Assembly: GCA_018672285.1 (NCBI GenBank)
Contig: JABHGC010000023.1
Span: forward strand, 1-45,009
DNA length: 45,009 nt
DNA from: Methylococcales bacterium
GTDB taxonomy: Bacteria > Pseudomonadota > Gammaproteobacteria > JABHGC01
Direction: 5' to 3'
Part shown: positions 17,270 through 24,804 of the stretch, piece after piece
Layout: the number at the start of each line of letters is the position of its first letter
How positions within the stretch are numbered: position 1 is the stretch's first letter
Translations under genes and position numbers: made by a program
The notes under the pieces: model-generated
Told to the model about the DNA's origin: nothing
The model's input: the letters and a program-made list of their open reading frames with translations, nothing else
Databases searched by the model: none

Positions 17270-18055
17270 ATGAATTACCCCGATATCGACCCCGTTATTT
17301 TTTCCATAGGCCCTGTGGCGCTGCACTGGTATGGCGTCATGTATTTGGTTGGTTTCGTCTCAACCTTTTGGCTGGCTAAAAAACGAATTAAAGCAGGGTG
17401 GGGTGAGAAATGGCAGGAAAATCAAGTGGATGACTTGATTTTTTATGGTGCGATTGGGGTGATCTTGGGTGGGCGCGTAGGTTATGTGTTGTTTTATAAT
17501 TTCCCCGTATTTTTAGATAACCCATTGTATTTATTTTATATCCACGAAGGTGGGATGTCTTTTCATGGTGGTTTACTTGGTGTGATTACCGCAATGTGGT
17601 TATTCGGCCGCAAATATGGGCATCATTTTGTAGAAGTGACCGATTTTATTGCGCCAATGGTGCCGATTGGTTTGGGTGCGGGGCGAGTGGGTAATTTTAT
17701 TAATAATGAGTTGTGGGGTAAGCCAACGGATGGTCCTTGGGGGATTATTCCCCCAGGGCACACGCAAGCACTACACCCGTCTATGTTGTATGAGGCCTTT
17801 TTAGAGGGGTTAGTGTTGTTTGTTATTCTGTGGGTCTACTCCAGTAAGCCGCGCCCAATGATGGCCACCTCTGGCATGTTTTTATTGGGTTATGGTGTGT
17901 TTAGGTTTGTGGTCGAATTTGTTCGTGTGCCAGATGCACAGTTACAGTATTTAGCGTTAGGCTGGGTAACTATGGGGCAAATTTTATCACTGCCGATGAT
18001 ATTGATTGGCTTAGGGTTGATTGCCTGGGCGTATCGTAAAAAACGTGCGGACTAA
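17270..18055 (+). CDS. lgt: Prolipoprotein diacylglyceryl transferase
   Basis: Inner-membrane enzyme that transfers diacylglycerol from phosphatidylglycerol to the lipobox cysteine of prolipoproteins. 261 aa from the ATG at 17270, which has AGGTGG 4 nt upstream; a TTG 15 nt earlier is less likely. The Lgt signature GRVGNFINNELWG (near residue 140) contains the essential Arg-Asn core, and HGGLLG precedes it. Seven hydrophobic helices are apparent. It is followed after 106 bp by thyA, the classical lgt-thyA pair. The lipoprotein pathway is continued by lnt at 38804. Confidence 0.96.
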   Translation: MNYPDIDPVIFSIGPVALHWYGVMYLVGFVSTFWLAKKRIKAGWGEKWQENQVDDLIFYGAIGVILGGRVGYVLFYNFPVFLDNPLYLFYIHEGGMSFHGGLLGVITAMWLFGRKYGHHFVEVTDFIAPMVPIGLGAGRVGNFINNELWGKPTDGPWGIIPPGHTQALHPSMLYEAFLEGLVLFVILWVYSSKPRPMMATSGMFLLGYGVFRFVVEFVRVPDAQLQYLALGWVTMGQILSLPMILIGLGLIAWAYRKKRAD

Positions 18056-18161
18056 ATGGTTGTTGCAAACGGAATCGGTTACGCGTGTTTCTAAGCTTGG
18101 GGTGAGTAGAGCAACTTGGCTTATCCCTTTTATGATTTAAACCACTCAAAAAGTTAAAAAA

Positions 18162-18986
18162 ATGAAGCAATATTTAGAGCTACTACAAAATGTGTTGGAT
18201 AATGGAACGGTAAAGTCAGACCGCACAGGAACAGGAACCACTTCTTTATTTGGCTGTCAATTTCGCCATGACCTTGCTCAAGGCTTTCCTTTGCTGACGA
18301 CCAAAAAAGTTCACTTTAAATCGGTTGTGAATGAGTTGTTGTGGTTTTTATCGGGTAGTACCAACATCAATGATCTGGATGCCAAAATTTGGAATGAGTG
18401 GGCAACGGAAGACGGGGATTTAGGGCCTGTTTATGGAAAGCAGTGGACTGCTTGGCCAACCAAAGATGGTCGCACGATCAACCAGATTGACTATGTTGTG
18501 GATTTACTTAAAAACAACCCAACTTCAAGGCGTATTTTATTTCATGGTTGGAACTGTGAATACTTGCCTGATGAGGCGGTTTCTCCCCAAGAAAATGCCA
18601 AAAATGGTAAAATGGCTCTACCACCTTGTCATCTGTTATATCAATTTAATGTTGCGAATAATAAGTTAAGTTTAATGTGTACTATTCGTTCAAATGACTT
18701 GCTCCTTGGCAATCCATTTAATACGGCGCAAGCCGCATTATGGGTGCATATTTTGTGTCAGCAAACAGGTTTGGAGTTGGGCGAGTTGGTGATGTCGATT
18801 GGTGATGCACATATTTATAGCAATCATATGGATCAAGTTAAAACTCAGTTATCTCGATTGCCAAAAGCTTTGCCTACATTAAGGCTTAATAGAAAGCCTG
18901 ATAATATTTATGGTTACCAGTTGGAAGATTTTGAGTTGACAGGTTATGACCCGCATCCTCCAATTAAAGCTCAGGTTGCCGTTTAA
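18162..18986 (+). CDS. thyA: Thymidylate synthase
   Basis: Methylates dUMP to dTMP with 5,10-methylene-THF as donor. 274 aa, about 10 longer than E. coli ThyA because of an insertion ([16 protein letters not shown], about 134-149) before the active-site loop. The nucleophile is Cys156 in [11 protein letters not shown]; the phosphate-binding Arg of the RS motif, the LGxPFN motif and the YSNHMDQ and GYDPHP motifs are present. The residue aligned with Gln before the RS motif (QRS in E. coli) is Ile175; related MRS/IRS variants occur in some ThyA proteins, so I read this as clade variation and not as damage. It consumes the folate one-carbon units that gcvT supplies. Confidence 0.95.
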   Translation: MKQYLELLQNVLDNGTVKSDRTGTGTTSLFGCQFRHDLAQGFPLLTTKKVHFKSVVNELLWFLSGSTNINDLDAKIWNEWATEDGDLGPVYGKQWTAWPTKDGRTINQIDYVVDLLKNNPTSRRILFHGWNCEYLPDEAVSPQENAKNGKMALPPCHLLYQFNVANNKLSLMCTIRSNDLLLGNPFNTAQAALWVHILCQQTGLELGELVMSIGDAHIYSNHMDQVKTQLSRLPKALPTLRLNRKPDNIYGYQLEDFELTGYDPHPPIKAQVAV

Positions 18987-19052
18987 AAAAATGCTTCCTC
19001 GCTAATTACGTTAGTAAATAAAAGGTTAGGAGCCACATTTATCCCTTACTAA

Positions 19053-20225
19053 GTGGCTGACTCTGTGCCATACTTGAATTCAAGCGGTGTGAATTCAAGT
19101 GTGGAGATGGCTGTGGCAGATGAATCTGGGGGCGGTAGTACGGTCGAGGTTGACGAGGAATTAATTGAAGATTTCTTCTGGGAGCTAAATGAAGCTTACA
19201 CCAGTGTAAAAAATGACTTGGTGCAACTTGAGTCAGCCCCCGATGACAAGGCGTTGATCAACGCCTTGTTTCGAACAGTTCATTCGATTAAAAGTAACTT
19301 GCGGATGGTTGGGTTTGAGCAAGTATCCAGCTTTGTCCATATTCTTGAAAATATATTAGAAGACATTCGTAATGATGAGCTGGCTTATAATATTGGCTTG
19401 AGTGATGTCGTATTGCTTTCAGTTCAGCATATTAAGGTGCTGTGCCATGCTTTTTTTGAAGGTTTACCAGTAGACGATTTGGCTGCCTTGGAAGCGGCAT
19501 TGCAATCTATCTGTGATTGCAATGAACAGACTTACCAGTCGTGTATTGCCGATGTTGTGCATTTACTGAGTCCAGACGCTGAAGTCGTTGAAAGTTTGTC
19601 TGGTGTTGTGTCTGAGTCAGGTGTGAATGGGTTAGAGGTTTCACCCAGTAAAAGTAAACAAGAAGAGGATCTTGCTTACTTTTTAGAAACAGCACTTTTA
19701 CTGGATGCTAAGGTGCCGTATTGGCAAGGGCGGACTCAGCGGATACTCAAATTAGCACAGGTGATGAATCAGTTGTCTGGGAACGTTGTAGAATCCATTC
19801 AGCTTGAGGCAGCTGTTTATTTACACGATATTGGTATGGCATTTTTACCTGATGGGCTAACAGGGATTGCTGATGAGTTTACTGAGGATGATTTGGTGCA
19901 AGTTAAAACTCATCCGGTGTTAGGCTATCGCTGGATAAGCCGGATCGAAGGTTGGGAGGAGGCCGCCATTATGGTGAAACAGCACCATGAGCGAGTTGAT
20001 GGTAAGGGTTACCCTGATGCTTTGCCCAAGGCTGATATTTATGATGGTGCACAAATTTTAGCCATTGCGGATACATTTGAGGCAATGACCCAAGAGCGTG
20101 CGGTGCGTGCTCATAAGCGTCCGTTTATGCGGGCAATTTTAGAAATTAACAATTGTGCCGGTGAGCAATTTGATGACAAATGGGTGGCTATTTTTAACCA
20201 GGTTGCTAGAAAATTGCAGAAATGA
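19053..20225 (+). CDS. Hpt-HD-GYP-like signalling protein
   Basis: 390-aa protein with two modules. Residues about 35-135 are a helical Hpt-like domain with a candidate phospho-His77 in FRTVHSIKSNLRMVGF. Residues about 225-390 form an HD-GYP-like domain with HD at 258-259 (YLHDIGM; Lys of the usual HDIGK is Met), THP near 287, HH at 311-312 and GYP at 319-321. The first His ligand usual in HD-GYP (HSxRV) appears as Gln (RTQRILKLA). Cyclic-di-GMP hydrolysis is therefore possible but uncertain; the protein may instead relay or bind. The GTG start at 19053 has no close Shine-Dalgarno (TAGGAG is 20 nt away), so ATG 19107 is an alternative. It is paralogous to the broken gene at 8366-9638. Confidence 0.82.
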   Translation: MADSVPYLNSSGVNSSVEMAVADESGGGSTVEVDEELIEDFFWELNEAYTSVKNDLVQLESAPDDKALINALFRTVHSIKSNLRMVGFEQVSSFVHILENILEDIRNDELAYNIGLSDVVLLSVQHIKVLCHAFFEGLPVDDLAALEAALQSICDCNEQTYQSCIADVVHLLSPDAEVVESLSGVVSESGVNGLEVSPSKSKQEEDLAYFLETALLLDAKVPYWQGRTQRILKLAQVMNQLSGNVVESIQLEAAVYLHDIGMAFLPDGLTGIADEFTEDDLVQVKTHPVLGYRWISRIEGWEEAAIMVKQHHERVDGKGYPDALPKADIYDGAQILAIADTFEAMTQERAVRAHKRPFMRAILEINNCAGEQFDDKWVAIFNQVARKLQK

Positions 20226-20318
20226 AACATCATTAGGTCAAATAAGCGCGTAATAAGTGTGGAGTAATTGCTTGCGCTTTCCGTGATATACTTTGCACAC
20301 TTCAAAGTGGACAATATT

Positions 20319-20699
20319 ATGGCAATTTCTGATGATGAGAAAGGGGTGATCACCCGTTTGGTGATGAACTTACTAGACGGTTGGGGCGCAGAGCTTTCTC
20401 AACAAGTAATCTTATTAGGCTTTCCGCCTGAAACAAAACCACGAGAATTGAAACAATATCATCAGGGGGAAGCTTTACCTGATAATGCTAAAATTTTGGA
20501 GCATGTCCGTGTGCTCTTAGCCATTGATCAAGCCTTACAAATGCAATATCCACATCATAAAGGTATGGTTAATATGTGGGTGAAAACCAAATGTCGATAT
20601 TTCCGCAAAAGAATGCCTTTAGATATTGCATTGGAGCGAGGCTTGGATGGTTTGTATGAAATCCACCGGCATTTAGATTGTACGCAAAACTGGGTGTAA
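20319..20699 (+). CDS. Xre/MbcA/ParS-type (DUF2384-like) protein
   Basis: 126-aa protein from the ATG at 20319, with AGTGGA upstream; an upstream TTG would add an unconserved hydrophobic stretch. The N-terminal helical region (about 1-60) is followed by the C-terminal MWVKTKCRYFRKRMPLDIAL segment, which resembles the toxin-binding domain of Xre/MbcA/ParS antitoxins (DUF2384). No RES-domain toxin or other toxin candidate is adjacent, so an active toxin-antitoxin pair is not supported. The next gene starts 1 bp after its stop, so they are coexpressed. The function is unknown; family assignment is by pattern and is moderate. Confidence 0.65.
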   Translation: MAISDDEKGVITRLVMNLLDGWGAELSQQVILLGFPPETKPRELKQYHQGEALPDNAKILEHVRVLLAIDQALQMQYPHHKGMVNMWVKTKCRYFRKRMPLDIALERGLDGLYEIHRHLDCTQNWV

Positions 20700-20700
20700 C

Positions 20701-21333
20701 GTGACAATGGCAAAAATTGATCCAAATTTTGACTTGGTAAAAGCGGTTATAGAGTCGGCAGAAAAAGGTAATCCTCAGGCACAATATCAGCTTGGTAAGA
20801 TGTATGCTTCGGGTGATTTGGTTGAGATGAGTTACATGGAGGCTGTTCGTTGGGTTGGTGAAGCCGCTGAACAAGGGCTGCATGATGCTTTTCCGATGAT
20901 GGCTTGGTTCTATAGTAACGGTTTTGGGGTTGACCAAGATGACTTAAAATCAGCTGCGTGGACTCGTAAAGGGGCAGAGGCTGGGATCGCGAAAGCACAA
21001 TATACTCTAGCGTGTATGTATCGTTTAGGCGGTGCGGGCTGCGAGCAAGATGCTAAGCAAATGTTACATTGGTATCATGAATCAGCTCAGCAGCAATATG
21101 GTCCGGCATTGCATGCGTTAGGCAAAGTGATGGCAACAGGGGAGTTGGTTGCGGAAGATAAAATTGGTGCATACCAATGGTTGTCACTTGCCATTATCAG
21201 TGGTAGTGAAAAAGCGAAAGAGTCATTAAAATCGTTGTCTTCAAGAATGAGTAAACAAGAGCGGGAAACTGCACAAAGCATTCTTGCACAGGCCGCGCCT
21301 CATCTAGAAAATATTCAGCAAACTGAGCATTAA
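20701..21333 (+). CDS. Sel1-repeat (SLR/TPR-like) protein
   Basis: 210-aa cytosolic protein without a signal peptide. Repeats of about 36 residues start near 19, 55, 91 and 127, each with the Sel1 pattern AxxxLGxxYxxGxGVxxDxxxAxxWxxxAAExG (for example AQYQLGKMYASGDL, AMMAWFYSNGFGV-like and AQYTLACMYRLGGAG). Such solenoids mediate protein-protein contacts in signalling. GTG 20701 (one base after the preceding stop) and ATG 20707 are both possible starts; coupling favours either. Its stop overlaps the convergent membrane-protein gene by 4 bp. Confidence 0.8.
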   Translation: MTMAKIDPNFDLVKAVIESAEKGNPQAQYQLGKMYASGDLVEMSYMEAVRWVGEAAEQGLHDAFPMMAWFYSNGFGVDQDDLKSAAWTRKGAEAGIAKAQYTLACMYRLGGAGCEQDAKQMLHWYHESAQQQYGPALHALGKVMATGELVAEDKIGAYQWLSLAIISGSEKAKESLKSLSSRMSKQERETAQSILAQAAPHLENIQQTEH

Positions 21334-21632
21334 CGCTTATTGCTCGGTTTCCAAAGTGAAATGTAAGCCGAAATCATGGCAAACACTAACATCAAACCGC
21401 CGGTGATCACTAAGATGATCATTGGAGCCACAAAAATACCCTCCATGACACTATCGTAAGTGGTCGATTCAGTGAATCTTTGACCGGGGTAAACAATTAA
21501 CATTGACACAACCAAGGCATAGTCAATCATGCGATTTCTCAGGGGTGGGTGTCCCAAAAAGCGAACGGCACGCAGCAGCGAAATCACACCAAACAACAGG
21601 ACAATAATGTCCAGTATCAGTAGGTGAGACAT
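21330..21632 (-). CDS. Small membrane protein, unknown
   Basis: 100 aa with three predicted transmembrane helices (about 3-21, 36-52 and 66-92) and a charged segment RFLGHPPLRNR between the first two. No family recognised. The ATG at 21632 is preceded by AGGA about 7 nt upstream, which supports a real gene. The gene converges on the Sel1 protein with a 4-bp overlap of stop codons and diverges from rlmH. Confidence 0.65.
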   Translation of the reverse strand: MSHLLILDIIVLLFGVISLLRAVRFLGHPPLRNRMIDYALVVSMLIVYPGQRFTESTTYDSVMEGIFVAPMIILVITGGLMLVFAMISAYISLWKPSNKR

Positions 21633-21775
21633 AGTCGAATCCTATTTATTATTTTTATTATTATGGATATTGAATTCGTTGTTTGAGACTAAACCATTTT
21701 CTAAGGAACTTCTAGTAAATTATTGTAAAGCTAGGGTTTTTCCCTTATTACTACGGAATGTTATGGGGCGCTATT

Positions 21776-22228
21776 ATGAGAATTAAAATTTTATCTGTCG
21801 GAAAAAAAATGCCGTCTTGGATTGCCGAGGGAGTGGCGACTTATATTAAGCGTTTTCAGGGTATTGAGGTGAAGTTGGTCGATATTGTACCGCCACCACA
21901 GTCCGCGAATCGTAAAAAGCAAGAAGGGGTGATGATCCTTGAAAAAGTTGATGCTCAAGACTGGGTGGTGGCTTTAGATGAAAAAGGGAAGCAATGGTCA
22001 ACTCAGCAAGTGGCGAAAGAATTAGAGGGTTGGACCTTTCAAGGCCAAAACGTGACATTAATCATTGGTGGTGCAGATGGCCTGTCAGATGAGGTCAGGA
22101 CGCGGGCGAATCAGATATGGTCTTTATCCTTGATGACGATGCCGCACATGTTGGTGAGAGTGGTGTTGGTGGAGCAATTGTATCGTGCTTGGTCTTTGCT
22201 CAAAGGGCACCCTTACCATCGTGAGTGA
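21776..22228 (+). CDS. rlmH: 23S rRNA pseudouridine1915 N3-methyltransferase
   Basis: SPOUT-class methyltransferase acting on the 70S ribosome (Psi1915). 150 aa from the ATG at 21776; the family starts with (M)KLxxxxVGxKMPxW, matching MRIKILSVGKKMPSW. The C-terminal trefoil knot with LIIGGADGL (SAM-binding loop), SLSLMTMPHMLVRVVLVEQLYRAW and terminal HPYHRE is complete. In many bacteria rlmH neighbours rsfS/nadD or maf; here maf follows after a 463-bp spacer with two repeat elements. Confidence 0.96.
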   Translation: MRIKILSVGKKMPSWIAEGVATYIKRFQGIEVKLVDIVPPPQSANRKKQEGVMILEKVDAQDWVVALDEKGKQWSTQQVAKELEGWTFQGQNVTLIIGGADGLSDEVRTRANQIWSLSLMTMPHMLVRVVLVEQLYRAWSLLKGHPYHRE

Positions 22229-22258
22229 GTGTTTTTTGTGGAATAAGTTTATTGGCAG

Positions 22259-22380
22259 GGCAGGGAGGGAGTCTTATGTTTTTCCAGCCGCTGGTTTCAA
22301 TGAGAATGGTATGTGTGTCTGGTTTGGTCAGCTGTCCTGTTAGATTCATCGACTGGAAAAAATAAGACACCCTCCCTACC
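22259..22380 (+). repeat. Imperfect palindromic element, copy 1
   Basis: The left arm (about 22261-22290, GGGAGGGAGTCTTATGTTTT then TCCAGCCG) pairs with the right arm (about 22350-22378, CGACTGGAAAAAATAAGACA then CCCTCCC) with few mismatches. A ~60-nt inner part begins CTGGTTTCA and ends TTAGATTCAT, motifs shared with copies 2 and 3. It starts about 30 bp after the rlmH stop. It could fold as a long RNA hairpin or be a MITE-like remnant. Confidence 0.8.
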
Positions 22381-22537
22381 TGGTGATTTTGGTGGTTTTG
22401 GTAGGTTGAGGGGGTAGAATTGTATAGAACCTATTAAGATACTTTGAGTTGTTGCGCCTTAAACTTTTTAAGATGCAATAAAACTTTGTAGAGGGTGCAC
22501 GCTAAGTGACAGATATCTGTTTTTTCAGAGCTAAAAG

Positions 22538-22658
22538 GCATAAGGGGGTGATACTTTTTTTCGACAGCTGAACCTAAGAGGGTAGCTATTTTAAATGAGC
22601 TGACTCTTGAATTGAGTTAAAGCCAGCCGTTGAAAAAAATGTATCATCCGCTTGTGTC
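22538..22658 (-). repeat. Imperfect palindromic element, copy 2 (inverted orientation)
   Basis: Arms at about 22541-22570 (AAGGGGGTGATACTTTTTTT then CGACAGCTG) and 22623-22653 (CAGCCGTTGAAAAAAATGTA then TCATCCGCTT) are reverse complements with few mismatches. Read on the minus strand the inner part carries GGCTGGCTTTAA and CTCTTAGGTTCA, matching GGCTGGTTTTCA and CTCTTAGATTCA of copy 3, so this copy lies in the opposite orientation. Confidence 0.8.
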
Positions 22659-22691
22659 AGGCACAAATTTTAGAACAAGGTATGCAATATA

Positions 22692-23264
22692 ATGATTAAA
22701 CTCCTTCTAGCCTCTCAGTCTCCTCGGCGAAAACAGCTACTAGCCCAACTGGGGGTTGTTGTTGAAACGGTGTCACCAGATATTGATGAGGCGCCTTTGC
22801 CGAATGAATTGCCGTATTTATATGTTGCAAGAATGAGTGAGGCGAAAGCAGCAAAAGGTTTAGAAATGTCTCAGTCCACCTTGCCCGTGATTGCCTCTGA
22901 TACCTCTGTGTGCGTTGATGAGCATATATTGGGTAAGCCTGAGGATAAAGCCGATGGCATTAAAATGTTGACGATGCTATCGGGTCGAAAGCACCAAGTC
23001 ATGACCTCGGTAACGTTGCTTAATAATGGGCAGGCTCAGACAATGGTCAGTGTCAGCGATGTTTGGTTTACTGTGCTGTCAAAGGCCGATAAAGACGCTT
23101 ATTGGGAAACGGGGGAGCCATTGGATAAAGCCGGTGGTTATGCCATTCAGGGCTTAGCTGCTCGATATATTACTCGGCTGGAAGGGAGCTACTCTGGAGT
23201 GATGGGGCTGCCGCTTTTTGAAACTTCTGAGTTACTAAAAGGTCTTAATTCTCATGAGACGTGA
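22692..23264 (+). CDS. maf: Maf-family nucleoside triphosphate pyrophosphatase
   Basis: House-cleaning pyrophosphatase of the Maf family (YhdE-like branch, dTTP/UTP-type substrates by family). 190 aa. It has the N-terminal LLASQSPRRKQLL motif, the catalytic ASDTSV loop (about 67-72), GKPED, and the C-terminal GYAIQGLAARYI plus GSYSGVMGLPLFET motifs. Placement directly before rng and yhdP matches the E. coli mreBCD-yhdE-rng-yhdP region, although mreBCD is absent here. The start is ATG at 22692; it overlies AT-rich sequence without a strong Shine-Dalgarno (AAGG lies 14 nt upstream). Confidence 0.95.
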   Translation: MIKLLLASQSPRRKQLLAQLGVVVETVSPDIDEAPLPNELPYLYVARMSEAKAAKGLEMSQSTLPVIASDTSVCVDEHILGKPEDKADGIKMLTMLSGRKHQVMTSVTLLNNGQAQTMVSVSDVWFTVLSKADKDAYWETGEPLDKAGGYAIQGLAARYITRLEGSYSGVMGLPLFETSELLKGLNSHET

Positions 23265-23332
23265 AGAGTTGCAATACCCTCTTCAAAAAATCAGTTAGAC
23301 TTTAACCAATAAAAAAATTTGAGAGCGAATGA

Positions 23333-24802
23333 ATGTCTAACGAGATATTGGTCAACATTGCACCAAAGGAAACCCGCGTGGCGGTGGTCGAAAACGGCCT
23401 TTTACAAGAAATTTACATCGAAAGAACAGCAAAAACGGGCCTAGTGGGGAGTATTTTTAAAGGTCAGGTAGTTCGTGTTTTACCCGGAATGCAGGCTGCA
23501 TTTGTCGAGATTGGTTTAGAACGTGCCGCTTTCTTGCATGTTTCGGATATGATGGATTATCTGAAAATTGAGCCAAATGGGGATAAAGTCGAAAAACACA
23601 TTAATAGCCTACTTCATGAAGGGCAGACGCTCTTAGTGCAAATCATTAAAGACCCTATTGGTACTAAAGGGGCTCGGTTAACAACGCAGGTTTCTATCCC
23701 TTCTCGCTATATGGTGTTTATGCCCAACAGCTCGGTTGTCGGGATTTCTCAGCGAATTGAGGATGAAGAGGAGCGGCAAAGGCTTCGAGATATTATCAAC
23801 ACGCACTGTGAAGCTCAGGATGATAACGTCGGTTATATTGTGCGGACGGTTGGTGAGCAGGTTGAAGAAAATTTATTAATTGATGACATGAAATTTTTGC
23901 AGAAACTGTGGAAATCAGTGAAGCAAAAAGAAAAAATGGCCGCACCTCGGACGTTGGTTCATGGGGATATGCCATTAGCTTATCGCGTATTACGTGACAT
24001 GGTGAGCGAGGGCGTTGACAGAATCTTGATCGACTCCAAAGCCTGTTATGACCGAGGGACAGGGTTTGCCGAAGAATTTTTAGCCGACATGATGCCGCTG
24101 ATTGAGTTTTATAGTGGTGAGCGACCTATTTTCGATTTATATGGTATTGAGGATGAGATTCAAAAAGCCTTGAACCGTAAGGTGCAACTGAAGTCGGGTG
24201 GCCACTTGGTAATAGACCAAACCGAGGCAATGACCACGATTGATGTGAATACGGGGGCTTTTGTTGGTCACCGGAATTTAGAAGAGACCATTTTCAAGAC
24301 CAATTTAGAGGCAGCCCAAGCCATCGCTCGCCAACTAAGGCTAAGAAATATTGGCGGCATTATTATTTTAGATTTCATTGATATGCTGGAGGAAGAGCAT
24401 AAGCGTCAAGTGCTCAGAACGCTTGAGCGTCATTTGATGCAAGACCATTCAAAATGTTTTATTTGTGAGGTGTCACAACTTGGTTTAGTGGAAATGACGC
24501 GTAAGAGAACCAGTGAGAGTTTAGAGCAAGTACTTTGCCAAACTTGCCCTACGTGTTCAGGGAGGGGGTATTTAAAAACAGCAGAGTCTATCTGTTATGA
24601 AATTTTCCGAGAATTAATTCGTGAAAACAAGCAATATGATGTGAATAAATTTTTGGTGATTGCTGCCGACTCCGTGGTTAATTATCTATTAGATGAAGAG
24701 TCTGATTCTTTAGCCGAACTTGAAGCGCAGCTTAATGTGCCCATTAACCTGCAAGGTGAAGTTATGTACGGGCTGGAACAGTTTGATGTGGTGTTAGTCT
24801 AA
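23333..24802 (+). CDS. rng: Ribonuclease G
   Basis: Single-strand-specific endoribonuclease of the RNase E/G family, maturing 16S rRNA 5' ends. 489 aa, the usual RNase G length with no long RNase E-type tail. The N-terminal S1 domain (GSIFKGQVVRVLPGMQAAFV, about 38-57) is followed by the catalytic core with IDVNTGAFVG and IIILDFIDM (metal-binding Asp residues) and the zinc-link CQTCPTCSGRG (about 402-412). The ATG at 23333 has GAGAGCGA upstream. yhdP starts 2 bp after the stop, so the pair is cotranscribed. Confidence 0.96.
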   Translation: MSNEILVNIAPKETRVAVVENGLLQEIYIERTAKTGLVGSIFKGQVVRVLPGMQAAFVEIGLERAAFLHVSDMMDYLKIEPNGDKVEKHINSLLHEGQTLLVQIIKDPIGTKGARLTTQVSIPSRYMVFMPNSSVVGISQRIEDEEERQRLRDIINTHCEAQDDNVGYIVRTVGEQVEENLLIDDMKFLQKLWKSVKQKEKMAAPRTLVHGDMPLAYRVLRDMVSEGVDRILIDSKACYDRGTGFAEEFLADMMPLIEFYSGERPIFDLYGIEDEIQKALNRKVQLKSGGHLVIDQTEAMTTIDVNTGAFVGHRNLEETIFKTNLEAAQAIARQLRLRNIGGIIILDFIDMLEEEHKRQVLRTLERHLMQDHSKCFICEVSQLGLVEMTRKRTSESLEQVLCQTCPTCSGRGYLKTAESICYEIFRELIRENKQYDVNKFLVIAADSVVNYLLDEESDSLAELEAQLNVPINLQGEVMYGLEQFDVVLV

Positions 24803-24804
24803 AC

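Larger units (their letters stand above)
22229..22691. other. 463-bp spacer between rlmH and maf
   Basis: No coding region is supported. It contains two members of the palindromic repeat family (22259-22380 and 22538-22658) separated by about 157 bp of AT-rich unique sequence in which I see no further structure beyond a short TTAAACTTTTTAAGA near-palindrome around 22459. The maf promoter, if separate, was not identified. Confidence 0.7.

Noticed and set aside
22259..22380. Palindrome copy 1 as a plain intrinsic terminator of rlmH
   Set aside because: The T-run is inside the left arm and no T-run follows the right arm, and the same sequence family recurs elsewhere, so a repeat element explains it better.
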